Assembly: GCA_045617105.1 (NCBI GenBank)
Contig: JAZLHW010000058.1
Coordinates: forward strand, 1-21,769
Reading direction: 5' to 3'
DNA: 21,769 nucleotides
Source of the DNA: CALELM01 sp045617105
GTDB lineage: Bacteria; Bacillota; Negativicutes; Selenomonadales; Selenomonadaceae
Part shown: piece by piece, positions 8,001 through 15,021 of the stretch
Layout of the letters: each line of letters opens with the position of its first letter
Position numbering within the stretch: the stretch's first letter is position 1
Notes under the pieces: generated by a model
The model's database searches: none
What the model saw: the letters and a program-made list of their open reading frames with translations, nothing else
What the model was told of the DNA's origin: nothing
Translations under genes and position numbers: made by a program

Positions 8001-10340
8001 TTGGTGAAACCTTATGACGGAACAATCACAGATATCTCTCAAAGCACGCTTGAGCATGATAATGCAATTTCGGGGGACAGCTTGACGATCAACGTCACGA
8101 ACCAAGGCTATGCGGATAAAAATGCTACGATCGATCCGGAAGTGCTGAAAGGTGATGGAACCAATAAGGTTTCTTATCTTGTGACATTGGATGGTGCGGA
8201 CAAGAACAACTATTATTTGGCGAATACTGACGGAATTTACAAGGTAGACGGTGATATCAAGAGGCTTGTGGTTACGGTAGACTGGGTAAAGGACACAGGG
8301 ATTGACAAGGAATATAATGGCGATTCTTCCGCGGCAACCGATGGTGTTATTAACGTAGACTTGAGCAAGGTTCTTGATGGAGAGGTTGTGTCCGTTGCAG
8401 GAAATTATGTGGATAGTGAAGGAAATTCGGACAAGAACGTGGCAAGGGATGCAAGCGGAAAAGCAGTGACCAAGAATGTGGTCTATTCGCTCATTGGTGA
8501 AAATGGTACAAATGCGGGCAACTATGTGATTCGTACCTCATCGGGCGAGGCTTTGGGAGTTGGTACAGGAACGATTACACCAAAGCAGATTAAAGTTGAA
8601 GTGAATAGAACCGATTCATCGAAGTATACCAAGACGTATGACGGCAATTCATGGCTGACGACGGATCAGGCTGTCCTTCTGGAAAATCTCTTGACACCAG
8701 AGGTAGATGCAGATAATAGGAATATGGTGGATGGTAAGATTCGGTTGACGATTGACAATGAAACTGTCAATCTGTGGCTGGAGAAGAAGGCACAGTATCT
8801 CGATGCGGACGGCAAGGCAAACAAGAATGCAGGAGAAGGTCTTGGTGTCAACTATTACCTCCAATGGGATAGCGTCAATCACGAACTGGTGCGTGTAGGA
8901 GAGGATGATTCCCTGACCTATACCGGCTATAAGGATGGGACGGTAGGTGCCACTCTGACGGCGCACGATCTCGGCACGATAGAGAAGCGAAAAATCAAGA
9001 TTACCGGTGCAGATCGGCTTGAGAAGGTTTATGACGGAACAGGGAACGTAGATGGGACATTTACGAATTTCGAGTATACCAATGCGGATGATTCTCCTAT
9101 CGTATTGACGAATGACGAGGGTGACACCATTACGGAAGAAATCAAGGTAACAGGAAATGCGATGTATAAAGATATTGTGGGTGACGAGGGCTACCATGCT
9201 TTTGATGAGGATGATAACCAAATCGTGTACAATGTCAATTACACCAATCTTGCCTTTGATGCAGGAGCGTATGATGTCAACAAGAACTATGAGCTGGCAG
9301 AGGGACTCTCTGATAAGGCAACAGGGAAGGGTATCATTAACCGCAGGGATATCAAGGTCGATACGGCAGTTTCGCCAACGGGAAGCTATGTCGGGGAGGT
9401 GCTTCCGAAGCAGGCATTCTCCGGCAAGGTATACGGCTTTATTGACGGGAGTACGGAAAATATTGACGGGGATACGCAAGATTGGAAGCTGGGATACCAA
9501 GAAGGAGATGCTCCTTCCAAGGATGTCGCAGGGGAACATGCGGTTCATGCTTGGTACAGGGGAAGTGAGATTGCAGGGACACCTGTAGCGTATGGAAGGG
9601 ATTACCAGCTGACGGCAGGAACGCTTGGCATGTACCGCGTGAGCGAAAAACCGGTACCGCCGAAGCCAATTCCACCGAAGCCGACACCAACGCCAACACC
9701 AACGCCGACACCAACGCCAAAACCGTGGGATGATGGCGGTTCAGGAGCTTCCGGCGGCAGCGGTGCAGTGGAGATGGCAAAGCAAACGGCACAGCTAATT
9801 GACAAGCTGAACGAGGAGAACCGCAGGAAGGGACTTTCGGAGGTTCCGCATACGCAAGCTGTGGATACGGCAATTTGGGAAAATACTGTTGCAAGCGTGG
9901 AACGAATCTCGAACATCAATGCTACGGAGGGCGGATTTGTGCCGGATGCGACGGCATATACGCAGGCATCCAAGGACAGTGCAAATTCCTTGTCCAATGC
10001 GGCATCGGTTGGGTTTGAATACCAAGCAGGCGGCAGTGCCCAGGCGGCAGGCAACCTTTCGGAGATGAGGACAGTAGGTGCTGATTCCATCGTGAATGTG
10101 AGACTGGCAGAGGGCGGTGTGTCTTCCGAGGGCTTTGCTGTGGGCTTCCATGTGACAGACGAGCAGGCAGACAAGAAAGCAGAACCCAAGATAGATGTGC
10201 AGGTAAGCAATGTGTCTGACTCATCCGTGGAGTATTTGGAGGATGAGGAGAATGAAAAGCAGAGGCAGGAGAAACGTGAGCTGATGAGCGAGCATGTTGG
10301 GATAGAGCTGTCGGGTGATGGCGTGAATCTTGCTGTCTGA
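2013..10340 (+). CDS. TpsA-type giant exoprotein: TPS domain, GLUG and YDG repeats
   Basis: This is the secreted partner of a two-partner secretion system, 2775 residues. ATG 2013 is preferred over 2007 because AGGGG (1999-2003) is then nine bases away and the N-terminus (M, four residues, WNRK) aligns with the paralogue at 12373. Signal peptide about 1-34 ending VAFGA. The TPS (haemagglutinin-activity) domain follows, about 35-170, with NTNGV near 113 in place of the usual NPNG. Then come GLUG-like segments (about 326-385, GGLVG and GGIVG) and about 15 repeats marked by KVYDGTT-like motifs (first near residue 521, last near 2340), divided by strands such as GTITPR. A Pro-Thr linker (about 2547-2572) precedes a C-terminal domain with VGFHVTD. 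The tpsB gene follows after 23 bp, so TpsB is its likely exporter. Adhesin function is inferred; the ligand is unknown. Confidence 0.93.
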   Translation: MNVSSWNRKDRLTLQVSLGLMTGMFSMVPVAFGAPVLDNVKAGGATVSTDGLNIQSETTDNIIAWKDFSVKHDETVKFDNGAKTNNYLNVVTGTATSMIDGRIQGGKDVYLVNTNGVMIGKDAAIDVGSFYVSTSEETKNAALRDGATVSAAIITGNAGSGAADVVNLGSIQADKVVVDGRNIRFLNSDNITTSANNVTLSANSSKGGYIHVGNTDGHNAGYTGNVVYYQLVNNANELRDMNNSLSQNYMLSQDIDMKGESFTPIGTSSSPFRGSFDGMFYEIQNLSVSIKGSAGLFGVADGGRIENVGLKNAVIESTASGKSKIAGGIVGSASNLTIQNVYNEKGENGKVTGLNYYTGGLVGLAGNVTISSSYNTSTSAGAGILGSADSGSITIQDVYNTGKNDKYGMISRVSDEDPPSIKLSRVYTTEGNVSVSGGDGSDCVQVTQAKPMNKLSDWNSNTVFGSNISEVGGEDTPWRFVNDGKSLPILTAFLKGTVQATYDYSTMNGTKSNGGVDVERVYDGTEANLSNISLSGGVDPSAVTAVTGKINAERYAKDSTNYNKEGNFAILTQNDAQHGYDIAGGNLTIVRRKVMATASSTEDPIVSKQYDGKASVSAGGTIESDIVDASGDTGIIAADKDKVTISATNVTQTYYKTGTKKGEETEADQDSTVGKNKHVVVNYAGLSLANKTGYAGVAENYDLSVNTANFTSEQGCITPRELIISLNTSEGIDKVYDGTTKVDDTYQANTNLRINGEALKETGNKTGVMEDTIKIGYNKDLLAYENPNAGEKSITYGGITILEPTSAVAKNYLLKDTKGNIVYDATGYYEGYDEQGERGSKSVNATGEIFKRHIDKDKFQIYQNGKLADTSKVYDGTSAYGEATNLSTADILEGDREKITFTPTGNGIFKDRNGTETAKATDNNGAAQIAYQVEITGDTDAINNYTFGESVHGAAAISNTEVSGAGRIEKRKIYLALEQSTNIDKDYDTTADVLEKYKKDNVVYAAISGYDYNRLVGDDTYTVTATYQNTNGEGAANVRRQDVKDASTPVVENGKKVFYTIDIEGGNAGNYALKTETLEGTGKINPLAVHAKVDDVTKVYDGTTAVTENLTDKAYLVDKDNQKITYEGVSVKTGEDGLIGTYASANVNANRDGGGKVTYTNLKLEGNNSINYEFSDKSVEGKGTITPRAINSIDDLLPTWGNDIHKTYDGKTAVGENAKDYLALAAKGVTNGSPINYAIASADYNSKDVDTAKQVSYKVNLVADTDPDTFGNYTLTTKDLTLESNPEQVKAYIAPKDVQVAIVNSNPTKDYDGTTDLPTDLSGNKLVGEALVNMTGLVTGVEGLSPTNATTAAYDSRDAGDKGVIYALAVNGDRVTNYNFVPIDTSKTVTANKLQGAGTIDKRTIEISFADDLARSYIKDNASAMPTSWTITNGIADDHLTIDTSKLQAYYGKWNDNKFTTGSHVNSTEGVPEQKDILYANLLDSLKSDDGKASTNYQFDFGNNTANVTYEDGTTGSLVSYVLNQSQNKINPYAVKADEITWKWNPESNPTKVYDGTTGFSAYADYLTAHVTPMNADLAYTAAANYADRNAGTGKTLTVDEISLIAPTGEHSDDYTLPESAAIAPQSTDKAIITPKDVKVTIVNTDPTKVYNGTTDLPTDSSGDALVTMEGLLDGVENKTTGAYADKNAGENKDVNYELKISGQVDGEEELLSNYNFLPQNGSVSGSTLTGKGTITPREILVKFTNDVKRSYYQGNTSVTDFTGTITGADGREDAVAMADGLSLDNELVKAYYGIWDDNAKTFTTSSHVTENGENRKDVIYTSESGNLLTAIKNSSGEYNDGNYKLTGISKDAELHAEAGSTETPSKASSYVINTSDNQITPYTFTAEQVTWTKKADVADKEYNAKTDVAGTAQDYLTASLAGAGITNLAYTADIAYVDKNAGENKTVNYANIQLVTPKEHADDYQMTGGTFEIPVGEKVTGKITPKLIEVKTDGYLVKPYDGTITDISQSTLEHDNAISGDSLTINVTNQGYADKNATIDPEVLKGDGTNKVSYLVTLDGADKNNYYLANTDGIYKVDGDIKRLVVTVDWVKDTGIDKEYNGDSSAATDGVINVDLSKVLDGEVVSVAGNYVDSEGNSDKNVARDASGKAVTKNVVYSLIGENGTNAGNYVIRTSSGEALGVGTGTITPKQIKVEVNRTDSSKYTKTYDGNSWLTTDQAVLLENLLTPEVDADNRNMVDGKIRLTIDNETVNLWLEKKAQYLDADGKANKNAGEGLGVNYYLQWDSVNHELVRVGEDDSLTYTGYKDGTVGATLTAHDLGTIEKRKIKITGADRLEKVYDGTGNVDGTFTNFEYTNADDSPIVLTNDEGDTITEEIKVTGNAMYKDIVGDEGYHAFDEDDNQIVYNVNYTNLAFDAGAYDVNKNYELAEGLSDKATGKGIINRRDIKVDTAVSPTGSYVGEVLPKQAFSGKVYGFIDGSTENIDGDTQDWKLGYQEGDAPSKDVAGEHAVHAWYRGSEIAGTPVAYGRDYQLTAGTLGMYRVSEKPVPPKPIPPKPTPTPTPTPTPTPKPWDDGGSGASGGSGAVEMAKQTAQLIDKLNEENRRKGLSEVPHTQAVDTAIWENTVASVERISNINATEGGFVPDATAYTQASKDSANSLSNAASVGFEYQAGGSAQAAGNLSEMRTVGADSIVNVRLAEGGVSSEGFAVGFHVTDEQADKKAEPKIDVQVSNVSDSSVEYLEDEENEKQRQEKRELMSEHVGIELSGDGVNLAV
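5881..7920 (+). repeat. Two 340-codon super-repeats inside tpsA
   Basis: The DNA around 5893-5985 and 6913-7005 matches closely at an offset of exactly 1020 bases, including CCAACCAAGG and GGAACAACAGACCTTCCTAC. Each unit carries the same order of modules: a TTDLPTD-type YDG module, a module in which YDG is replaced by RSY followed by AYYG.W, and a module with a TW motif (ITWKW or VTWTK). This suggests duplication of a three-module block on top of the basic YDG repeat, followed by divergence. The exact block edges are approximate. Confidence 0.75.
9656..9724 (+). repeat. Pro-Thr linker microsatellite in tpsA
   Basis: Hexanucleotide-type repeats of CCAACG/CCAACA encode alternating Pro and Thr (PTPTPTPTP) after a PKPIPPKP stretch. 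The linker separates the YDG-repeat stalk from the C-terminal domain. Because the unit is a multiple of three, copy-number change would alter linker length without shifting the frame. Confidence 0.8.
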
Positions 10341-10363
10341 GGCTATAGTAAAGGGGATTTGGC

Positions 10364-12058
10364 ATGAAAAAGAAATGGTTTTGCAATTTGACAGGAGCAG
10401 CGGCAGTTGTGCTTTCCCTAGGGATCTCCTGCACGGCGTTTGCTGCGTCCTCGATTTCCCATCCGGGGAGCGAGGTTGCGGAGGAAGCGGCAAGGAACGT
10501 GCAGGCAGATGTGGAAAACCGCACGGAAGCAGGAGCAGGGGAGCAGGCAGAGGTCAAGTTTACGATACGGAACATTCGCTTGGATGCAGCCGAGCTGGAG
10601 CTTGACAAGGCAGCCCTCACGAAGCTGCTGGAGCCTGTGGTTCATCGGGAGATCACGTTGGCAGAGCTGAACAAGACGGTAAATGAGATTACGGTTTATT
10701 GCCGCAGCCAAGGCTATCCGGCAGCGGCGGCATTCCTGCCGCCGCAGGAGAGCAATGACGGAACGGTGACGATACAGGTGATTCCCGGACGTTATGGCGA
10801 GATCAAGCTGGACAACCAGAGCAGCCTCAAAGATACCGTTGCAGAGGGCTTTACCAAGGGATTGAAATCCGGCGACATTATCCGCACGAGAAAGCTGGAA
10901 ACAGCACTCTATTCCCTGAGCGAAGTCGTTGGTACTAAGACAGTGGGTGTATTGAGCCCCGGCAAGGAGTTCGGTACGAGTGACTTGACGGTAAGGCTGA
11001 ATGATCCGGAAAAGAAGAATACAACAGTTGCCTATGTGGAAAACTACGGAAGCAGTTCCTCGGGACGCTACCGCTATGGATTGCAGGAGAGCCTGTACAA
11101 TCTCAGCGGCATGGGAGACAAGGCAAACCTCGGTATCCTGTTCTCCAATCGCAATCTGCACAACTACTACGGAAGCTATGAGTTCTTGGTCGGCAGGGGC
11201 GGCACGACACTTGGCATTGGCTACAGCCGCATGGATTACCAGACAGGCTATGAGAGCTTGGGCGGCGATACAGACGGCACGGCAGATACGATCAGCATTT
11301 TCGGAAGCCGTCCGCTCATTCAGCAGGCTGACAGGAAGCTGACGCTGACCTATGGCTTTGATCATCGGCGCTTGCGGGACAATCTGAAATATGGAATCGC
11401 AGGGACTTCATTTGTGATCCAGAATGAGGGAGAGAAGCAGTCCAATGCCGTAAATGTCGGAGTGAATGGCTATACAAAATGGCCGACAACGAACCTGAGC
11501 TATAATGCAAAGCTGACTGCCGGAAATTTGACTGGAGAAAATACGCTGACGGTCTCCAGCGGCACGCAGAGGGTAAGCAGTGTGCAGGATGCAGGGGCGA
11601 GAGGTGCGTTTGCCAAGATGGAGGGGAGCGTGCAGGCTGTGCAGTCTCTCGGCCATAGCAGTGATGTTTTGATGAAATTCTCCGGACAAAAGGCAAGCCG
11701 CAATCTTGACAGTTCGGAGCAGTTCTACCTCGGTGGCGCAAATGGTGTCCGTGCTTATCCGCAGGGCGAGGGAATGGGCGATGATGGCTGGATCTGGACA
11801 ACGGAGTTCCGTTACCATACAGATATTCCCGGACTTGCGCTCAGTGCCTATTACGATCTCGGGCATACCTACAATCGGTGGGAGACTGGCAGGGAAAATA
11901 TGACGCTTTCCGGCTGGGGCTTGGGCGTGAGCTATTCCAACCCCGGCGACTGGTTCGCTCGTCTGGATTATGCCCGCAGGATCGGGCTGGATCCCAATGC
12001 CAGCAAGGATGCGGAAGCCTCCGGCAGACTTTGGTTCATGCTCGGAAAAATTTGGTAA
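10364..12058 (+). CDS. TpsB outer-membrane transporter (ShlB/FhaC/HecB family)
   Basis: This encodes the 564-residue pore partner that recognises the TPS domain of TpsA in the periplasm and exports it through the outer membrane. Signal peptide 1-27 ends CTAFA. POTRA region from FTIRNIRLDA at about 66 to about 140, including YCRSQGYPAAAAFLPPQES, followed by a second POTRA-like stretch to about 215. The 16-strand-type barrel occupies about 220-564, with the signature GVRAYPQGEG near 460 matching the conserved VRGY-like loop of the Omp85/TpsB superfamily, and an aromatic final residue (GKIW). AAGGGG lies before the ATG, and the gene follows tpsA by 23 bp, so both are probably one transcript. Length is normal for the family. 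Confidence 0.95.
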   Translation: MKKKWFCNLTGAAAVVLSLGISCTAFAASSISHPGSEVAEEAARNVQADVENRTEAGAGEQAEVKFTIRNIRLDAAELELDKAALTKLLEPVVHREITLAELNKTVNEITVYCRSQGYPAAAAFLPPQESNDGTVTIQVIPGRYGEIKLDNQSSLKDTVAEGFTKGLKSGDIIRTRKLETALYSLSEVVGTKTVGVLSPGKEFGTSDLTVRLNDPEKKNTTVAYVENYGSSSSGRYRYGLQESLYNLSGMGDKANLGILFSNRNLHNYYGSYEFLVGRGGTTLGIGYSRMDYQTGYESLGGDTDGTADTISIFGSRPLIQQADRKLTLTYGFDHRRLRDNLKYGIAGTSFVIQNEGEKQSNAVNVGVNGYTKWPTTNLSYNAKLTAGNLTGENTLTVSSGTQRVSSVQDAGARGAFAKMEGSVQAVQSLGHSSDVLMKFSGQKASRNLDSSEQFYLGGANGVRAYPQGEGMGDDGWIWTTEFRYHTDIPGLALSAYYDLGHTYNRWETGRENMTLSGWGLGVSYSNPGDWFARLDYARRIGLDPNASKDAEASGRLWFMLGKIW

Positions 12059-12088
12059 GTCTTTGTATTTGTTTTTTGGTCAAGAAAA

Positions 12089-12121
12089 ACGGCTTCGGGT
12101 TTCCGAAGCCGTAATTTTTTT
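12089..12121 (+). terminator. Terminator of the tpsA-tpsB operon
   Basis: ACGGCTTCGG (12089-12098) pairs perfectly with CCGAAGCCGT (12103-12112) around a four-base loop and is followed by a run of seven T. The 12059-12372 interval otherwise contains repeat C and the leader of the next gene. Confidence 0.95.
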
Positions 12122-12176
12122 GCAGAATGCGGCGATTTGTTAAATGAAGTCTTTGCTATATTTGCAAGCAATATGA

Positions 12177-12327
12177 TATAACGAAGCTAAGATGTCCCCT
12201 TCTTCAACAGCTTGCTGTAAGTGGGGAAGCCAAATTTTAAACAAGCGGCAAGCATATCTCCCGCTTCGTTGAAACGCTGTCATAGGAAGAAAATGCTTGT
12301 TGCATTTTCTTCATTGAGTGCGTTATA
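12177..12327 (+). repeat. Repeat copy C
   Basis: Full-length copy starting TATAACGAAGC and ending GCGTTATA. It differs most from the others: AAGCGGCAAGC in hairpin 2, CTGTCATAGGAAG in place of CAAATTGGAGGG, loop TTGTT in hairpin 3, and CTTCATTGAGTG instead of CTTGAACAATGG near the right end. The hairpin arms are kept despite these changes. It sits between the tpsB terminator and the chimeric gene. Confidence 0.95.
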
Positions 12328-12329
12328 AT
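12300..12329 (+). promoter_or_regulatory. Putative sigma-A promoter made by the right end of repeat C
   Basis: TTGCAT (12300-12305), an 18-base spacer and TATAAT (12324-12329) form a near-consensus promoter. The last two bases of the -10 box come from the flanking DNA. The start of the chimeric gene is 43 bases downstream, so this is the likely promoter of that gene. Confidence 0.55.
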
Positions 12330-12372
12330 ATATCGCAATGTGTATTTCATAATGTGGTAGGAGAATGAATTT

Positions 12373-14757
12373 ATGAAGGGTTTGTCTTGGAATCGCAAGG
12401 AGCAGTTGACCTTGCGGATAAGTCTTGGTGTTATGACGAGTGTGTTCAGCATGGTGCCGCTCGCCGCAGCAGCAGATACGAGTTATGATGCCTCGGAGGA
12501 AGCTGTGCAGAGCCGTGATAAAGCGGATAATGCAGCAGACGATTCACAGAAACCGGAGGCATCATCGAGCAAAAAACGATTGGCGGCTCCTTGCGATGAC
12601 GGTGAAACGGAGAGAAGCGGCAGGGATCGTTTGACAGGAAACTTAAAAGAACGTGCTTATCATGCGGGCGGGCATGATGTGCTGATGCAGGATGCGGCGA
12701 TTCATCGGGGATATTCTTTGAATACAGGCAGTGTCGGCAGTGCCAAGCGTGTCATTGTTACGGTGGATCTGTCACAACCAGTGAAAATTGACGGGCAGGC
12801 AGGCGGATCCTCTGCGGAAGCAAGGACGATCAACGTAGATCTGGACAAGGTATTTGCTGAAAAGAAAGCAGATGCTCTTGCACAGGAAAAGGCTGGTACA
12901 GCAGGAAGGGAACAGACTGCGGCAGCCAAGAATGAACCATGCGATTTAATAGGTGCGGTCAACGGGCAGCATGTGCTTCGAGGTTCGGATGTCGATGCTT
13001 CGGCGGTCGGGGACAGCTCGCTTGCGGAAGGAGGACAGGCGAGCCTGCATGGAAAGTATGGTACTCCCGTTTTGAATGATCCAGAGGATGGAAGCCAATG
13101 GCTGGAGGAGCAGCGAGCGGGAGAACCTTCGGCTGCAGAGGAAACGCAGTCCCAAGGATTTTATGGGAAGAAGATGCGTCTTGCTATTGATAATGAGTCT
13201 GTCAACCGCTGGCTGGAGAAGAAGGAACAATATCTTGGCTCGGCTGACAGCTCGGCTAAGGGTGAGAGCAGAATTCTTGGGGATAACTATATTGTCCAGT
13301 GGGACAGCGTGAATCATGAGCTGGTACGGGTCGGCAGGGACGATTCCTTGACCTATACGGGGACAGCAGGAACGTCTTTGGCAGAGCATGGTACTGCTAT
13401 GCCTGAGAAACGGTCAATCAGAATCGTTGGTGCAGGGCATTTTGAGAAGGTCTATGAAGCAGCAGAACAGACGGAGAAGCTGTCTGGACAGTATGCAGCT
13501 GCAGAAGAATCCATGCATGAGATAAAGGAAAATGAGGAGCCTGCGGAAAAGCTCACAGCAGAAGGCAAGATCCGTAATGAAACTTATGAAACGCTTGCTT
13601 CTGATGCAGGTGCTTATGACGCAGGGCGGAATGATGCACAGCTCGAAGGCATGATGGATCGTGCGGCTGGTTCTGCTTCGGTCAATCAAGGTGATTTTTC
13701 ATTAGAGGCAAAGGGCAATGCCCAAGAGGGTGTATGGCAGGATATTGTCGGAGCAGATACGGGAGTACCTGCAAATGCTGGCAGTCAGGAGCAGGAGTAC
13801 AGTGACGGAGAGAGCCAGCTTTGGAATGGTTCCGGAGAACAGTCTGCCTATGCATGGTACAGGGAGGATTCCATGAGCGGAACTGTGGGGATGCAGGAGG
13901 AGAGCAAGCAGGAAGCACAGGGAACGCTTGAGGTGTATCGAGAGCCAGAGGAAGACCTTGAATTTTCATATCGGGCAAATGGTGCTATGCGGACGGTAGG
14001 GAAACTTTCGGGAATGAAGGAAGCAGAGGCTGGTTCGCTTATCAACTTGACAGAGGCAAGCAGGAAGAGCCATGCAGGAAACTTTGATGTAGGCTTTCAT
14101 GTGACGGACAGTCATGCAGATATGCAAGCACAGCCAACTGTCGATGTGCGGGTCGGAAATGCATTGGAACAGGCTTGGGAAAGCAGGGAAGCAGAACTGC
14201 TGGACTGGCAGGAAGAAAACGCTGTTGAGGCAGAAAACGCAGGGAAGGTGCAGGAGAATCGCAAGGAAGGCATGAGCCTTGGGACGGCGAAGAAGTCCAA
14301 AGAAGGATTCACGATACGGAATATCTGTCTGGATGCTGTGGGACTGGAGCTTGACCAAGCGGAGCTTACGGAGCTTTTGAATCCTTTGCTTCAGCAGGAA
14401 GTCACGTTGAAGGAGATTGGACGGACGGCAAAGGATATTACCGCTTATTGCCGCAGTCATGGATATCCGGCTGCTGCAGCTGTTATTCCGCCGCAGGAGA
14501 GTGAAGATGGAACGGTGAGGATCCAAGTGCTTCCCGGACGTTTTGGTGTGACCAAGCTGGATAATCAGAGCAGCATGGAGAATGCTGTGGCAGAGACGGC
14601 AATAGGGGCATGGAAGACGGGAGAGATTATCCAAGCCAAGACTGTGGAAGGAACCTTGCGTTCCCTCAAGCAGATCAGTGGTGCGAAAGTGGTCTGTGAA
14701 ATGGCTCCAGGCAAAGAATTTGGAACATGTGATTTGACAGTGCATATTGGGGTATAA
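12373..14757 (+). CDS. TpsA-TpsB chimera: TpsA signal and C-terminus fused to POTRA, no barrel
   Basis: This 794-codon ORF starts after AGGAG (nine-base spacing) near a repeat-derived promoter. Residues 1-35 match the TpsA N-terminus (SWNRK, VFSMVP). The TPS domain and most repeats are missing. From about 90 to 610 the protein follows the last third of TpsA in order: VIVTVDL (126), IDNESVNRWLEKKEQYL (272), VQWDSVNHELVRVG, DDSLTYTG, VGFHVTD (574). All YDG motifs have been lost, for example EKVYDGTG in TpsA is EKVYEAAE here. From FTIRNICLDA (646) it matches TpsB POTRA, including YCRSHGYPAAAA and PPQES, then stops after CDLTVHIGV where TpsB would enter its barrel. The TAA belongs to repeat D. 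The frame is open throughout, so it may be a degraded second TPS locus or a secreted POTRA-bearing protein. Function is unknown. Confidence 0.8.
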   Translation: MKGLSWNRKEQLTLRISLGVMTSVFSMVPLAAAADTSYDASEEAVQSRDKADNAADDSQKPEASSSKKRLAAPCDDGETERSGRDRLTGNLKERAYHAGGHDVLMQDAAIHRGYSLNTGSVGSAKRVIVTVDLSQPVKIDGQAGGSSAEARTINVDLDKVFAEKKADALAQEKAGTAGREQTAAAKNEPCDLIGAVNGQHVLRGSDVDASAVGDSSLAEGGQASLHGKYGTPVLNDPEDGSQWLEEQRAGEPSAAEETQSQGFYGKKMRLAIDNESVNRWLEKKEQYLGSADSSAKGESRILGDNYIVQWDSVNHELVRVGRDDSLTYTGTAGTSLAEHGTAMPEKRSIRIVGAGHFEKVYEAAEQTEKLSGQYAAAEESMHEIKENEEPAEKLTAEGKIRNETYETLASDAGAYDAGRNDAQLEGMMDRAAGSASVNQGDFSLEAKGNAQEGVWQDIVGADTGVPANAGSQEQEYSDGESQLWNGSGEQSAYAWYREDSMSGTVGMQEESKQEAQGTLEVYREPEEDLEFSYRANGAMRTVGKLSGMKEAEAGSLINLTEASRKSHAGNFDVGFHVTDSHADMQAQPTVDVRVGNALEQAWESREAELLDWQEENAVEAENAGKVQENRKEGMSLGTAKKSKEGFTIRNICLDAVGLELDQAELTELLNPLLQQEVTLKEIGRTAKDITAYCRSHGYPAAAAVIPPQESEDGTVRIQVLPGRFGVTKLDNQSSMENAVAETAIGAWKTGEIIQAKTVEGTLRSLKQISGAKVVCEMAPGKEFGTCDLTVHIGV

Positions 14758-14903
14758 CGAAGCTAAAGATGTCCCCTTCTTCAACAGCTTGCTGTAAGTG
14801 GGGGAAATCAAATTTAAACAAGCGGTGAGCATATCTCCCGCTTCGTTGAAACGCAAATTGGAGGGAAAATGCTTATGGCATTTTCTTGAACAATGGCGTT
14901 ATA
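14753..14903 (+). repeat. Repeat copy D
   Basis: Full-length copy with ends TATAACGAAGC and GGCGTTATA. Its first bases give the last codon (GTA) and stop (TAA, 14755-14757) of the chimeric TPS gene. The right end reads TATAAA in the -10 position, and a terminator begins eight bases further on. Confidence 0.96.
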
Positions 14904-14910
14904 AAAATGG

Positions 14911-14949
14911 GGCTGCTGCACGCAAAATGTAACGTGCAGCAGCCTTTTT
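14911..14949 (+). terminator. Terminator after the chimeric gene and repeat D
   Basis: GGCTGCTGCACG (14911-14922) pairs perfectly with CGTGCAGCAGCC (14933-14944) and is followed by TTTTT. It probably ends the transcript of the chimeric gene after reading through repeat D. Confidence 0.93.
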
Positions 14950-14971
14950 GATGCAAAAAAGACATGAATTT

Positions 14972-15016
14972 GGGGCAAGGGCAAATACTGATTGTTTTGG
15001 ATACTGCACCAATTAT
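14972..15016 (+). pseudogene. Relic of a PIN-toxin gene start (antitoxin/toxin junction)
   Basis: The 45 bases from GGGGCAAGGGCAAAT onward match 16069-16113, the junction of the intact antitoxin and toxin genes, at 41 of 45 positions by hand alignment. All four differences are transitions, and one turns the toxin ATG into ATA. The match ends at ATTAT, just before the stop of the minus-strand ORF at 15022. It is what remains of a second toxin-antitoxin copy. Confidence 0.75.
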
Positions 15017-15021
15017 GCGTA

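Noticed and set aside
8649..9548. 299-codon open frame on the minus strand
   Set aside because: It lies wholly inside tpsA, whose frame has clear repeats and family motifs. The minus frame shows no recognisable domain and is a by-product of repeat composition.
10418..11365. 315-codon minus-strand frame
   Set aside because: It is antisense to the tpsB gene, which has a signal peptide, POTRA and barrel in the sense frame.
13966..14856. 296-codon minus-strand frame starting inside repeat D
   Set aside because: It is antisense to the chimera, whose sense frame matches TpsA and TpsB motifs throughout. The start within the repeat and the lack of known motifs argue against a gene.
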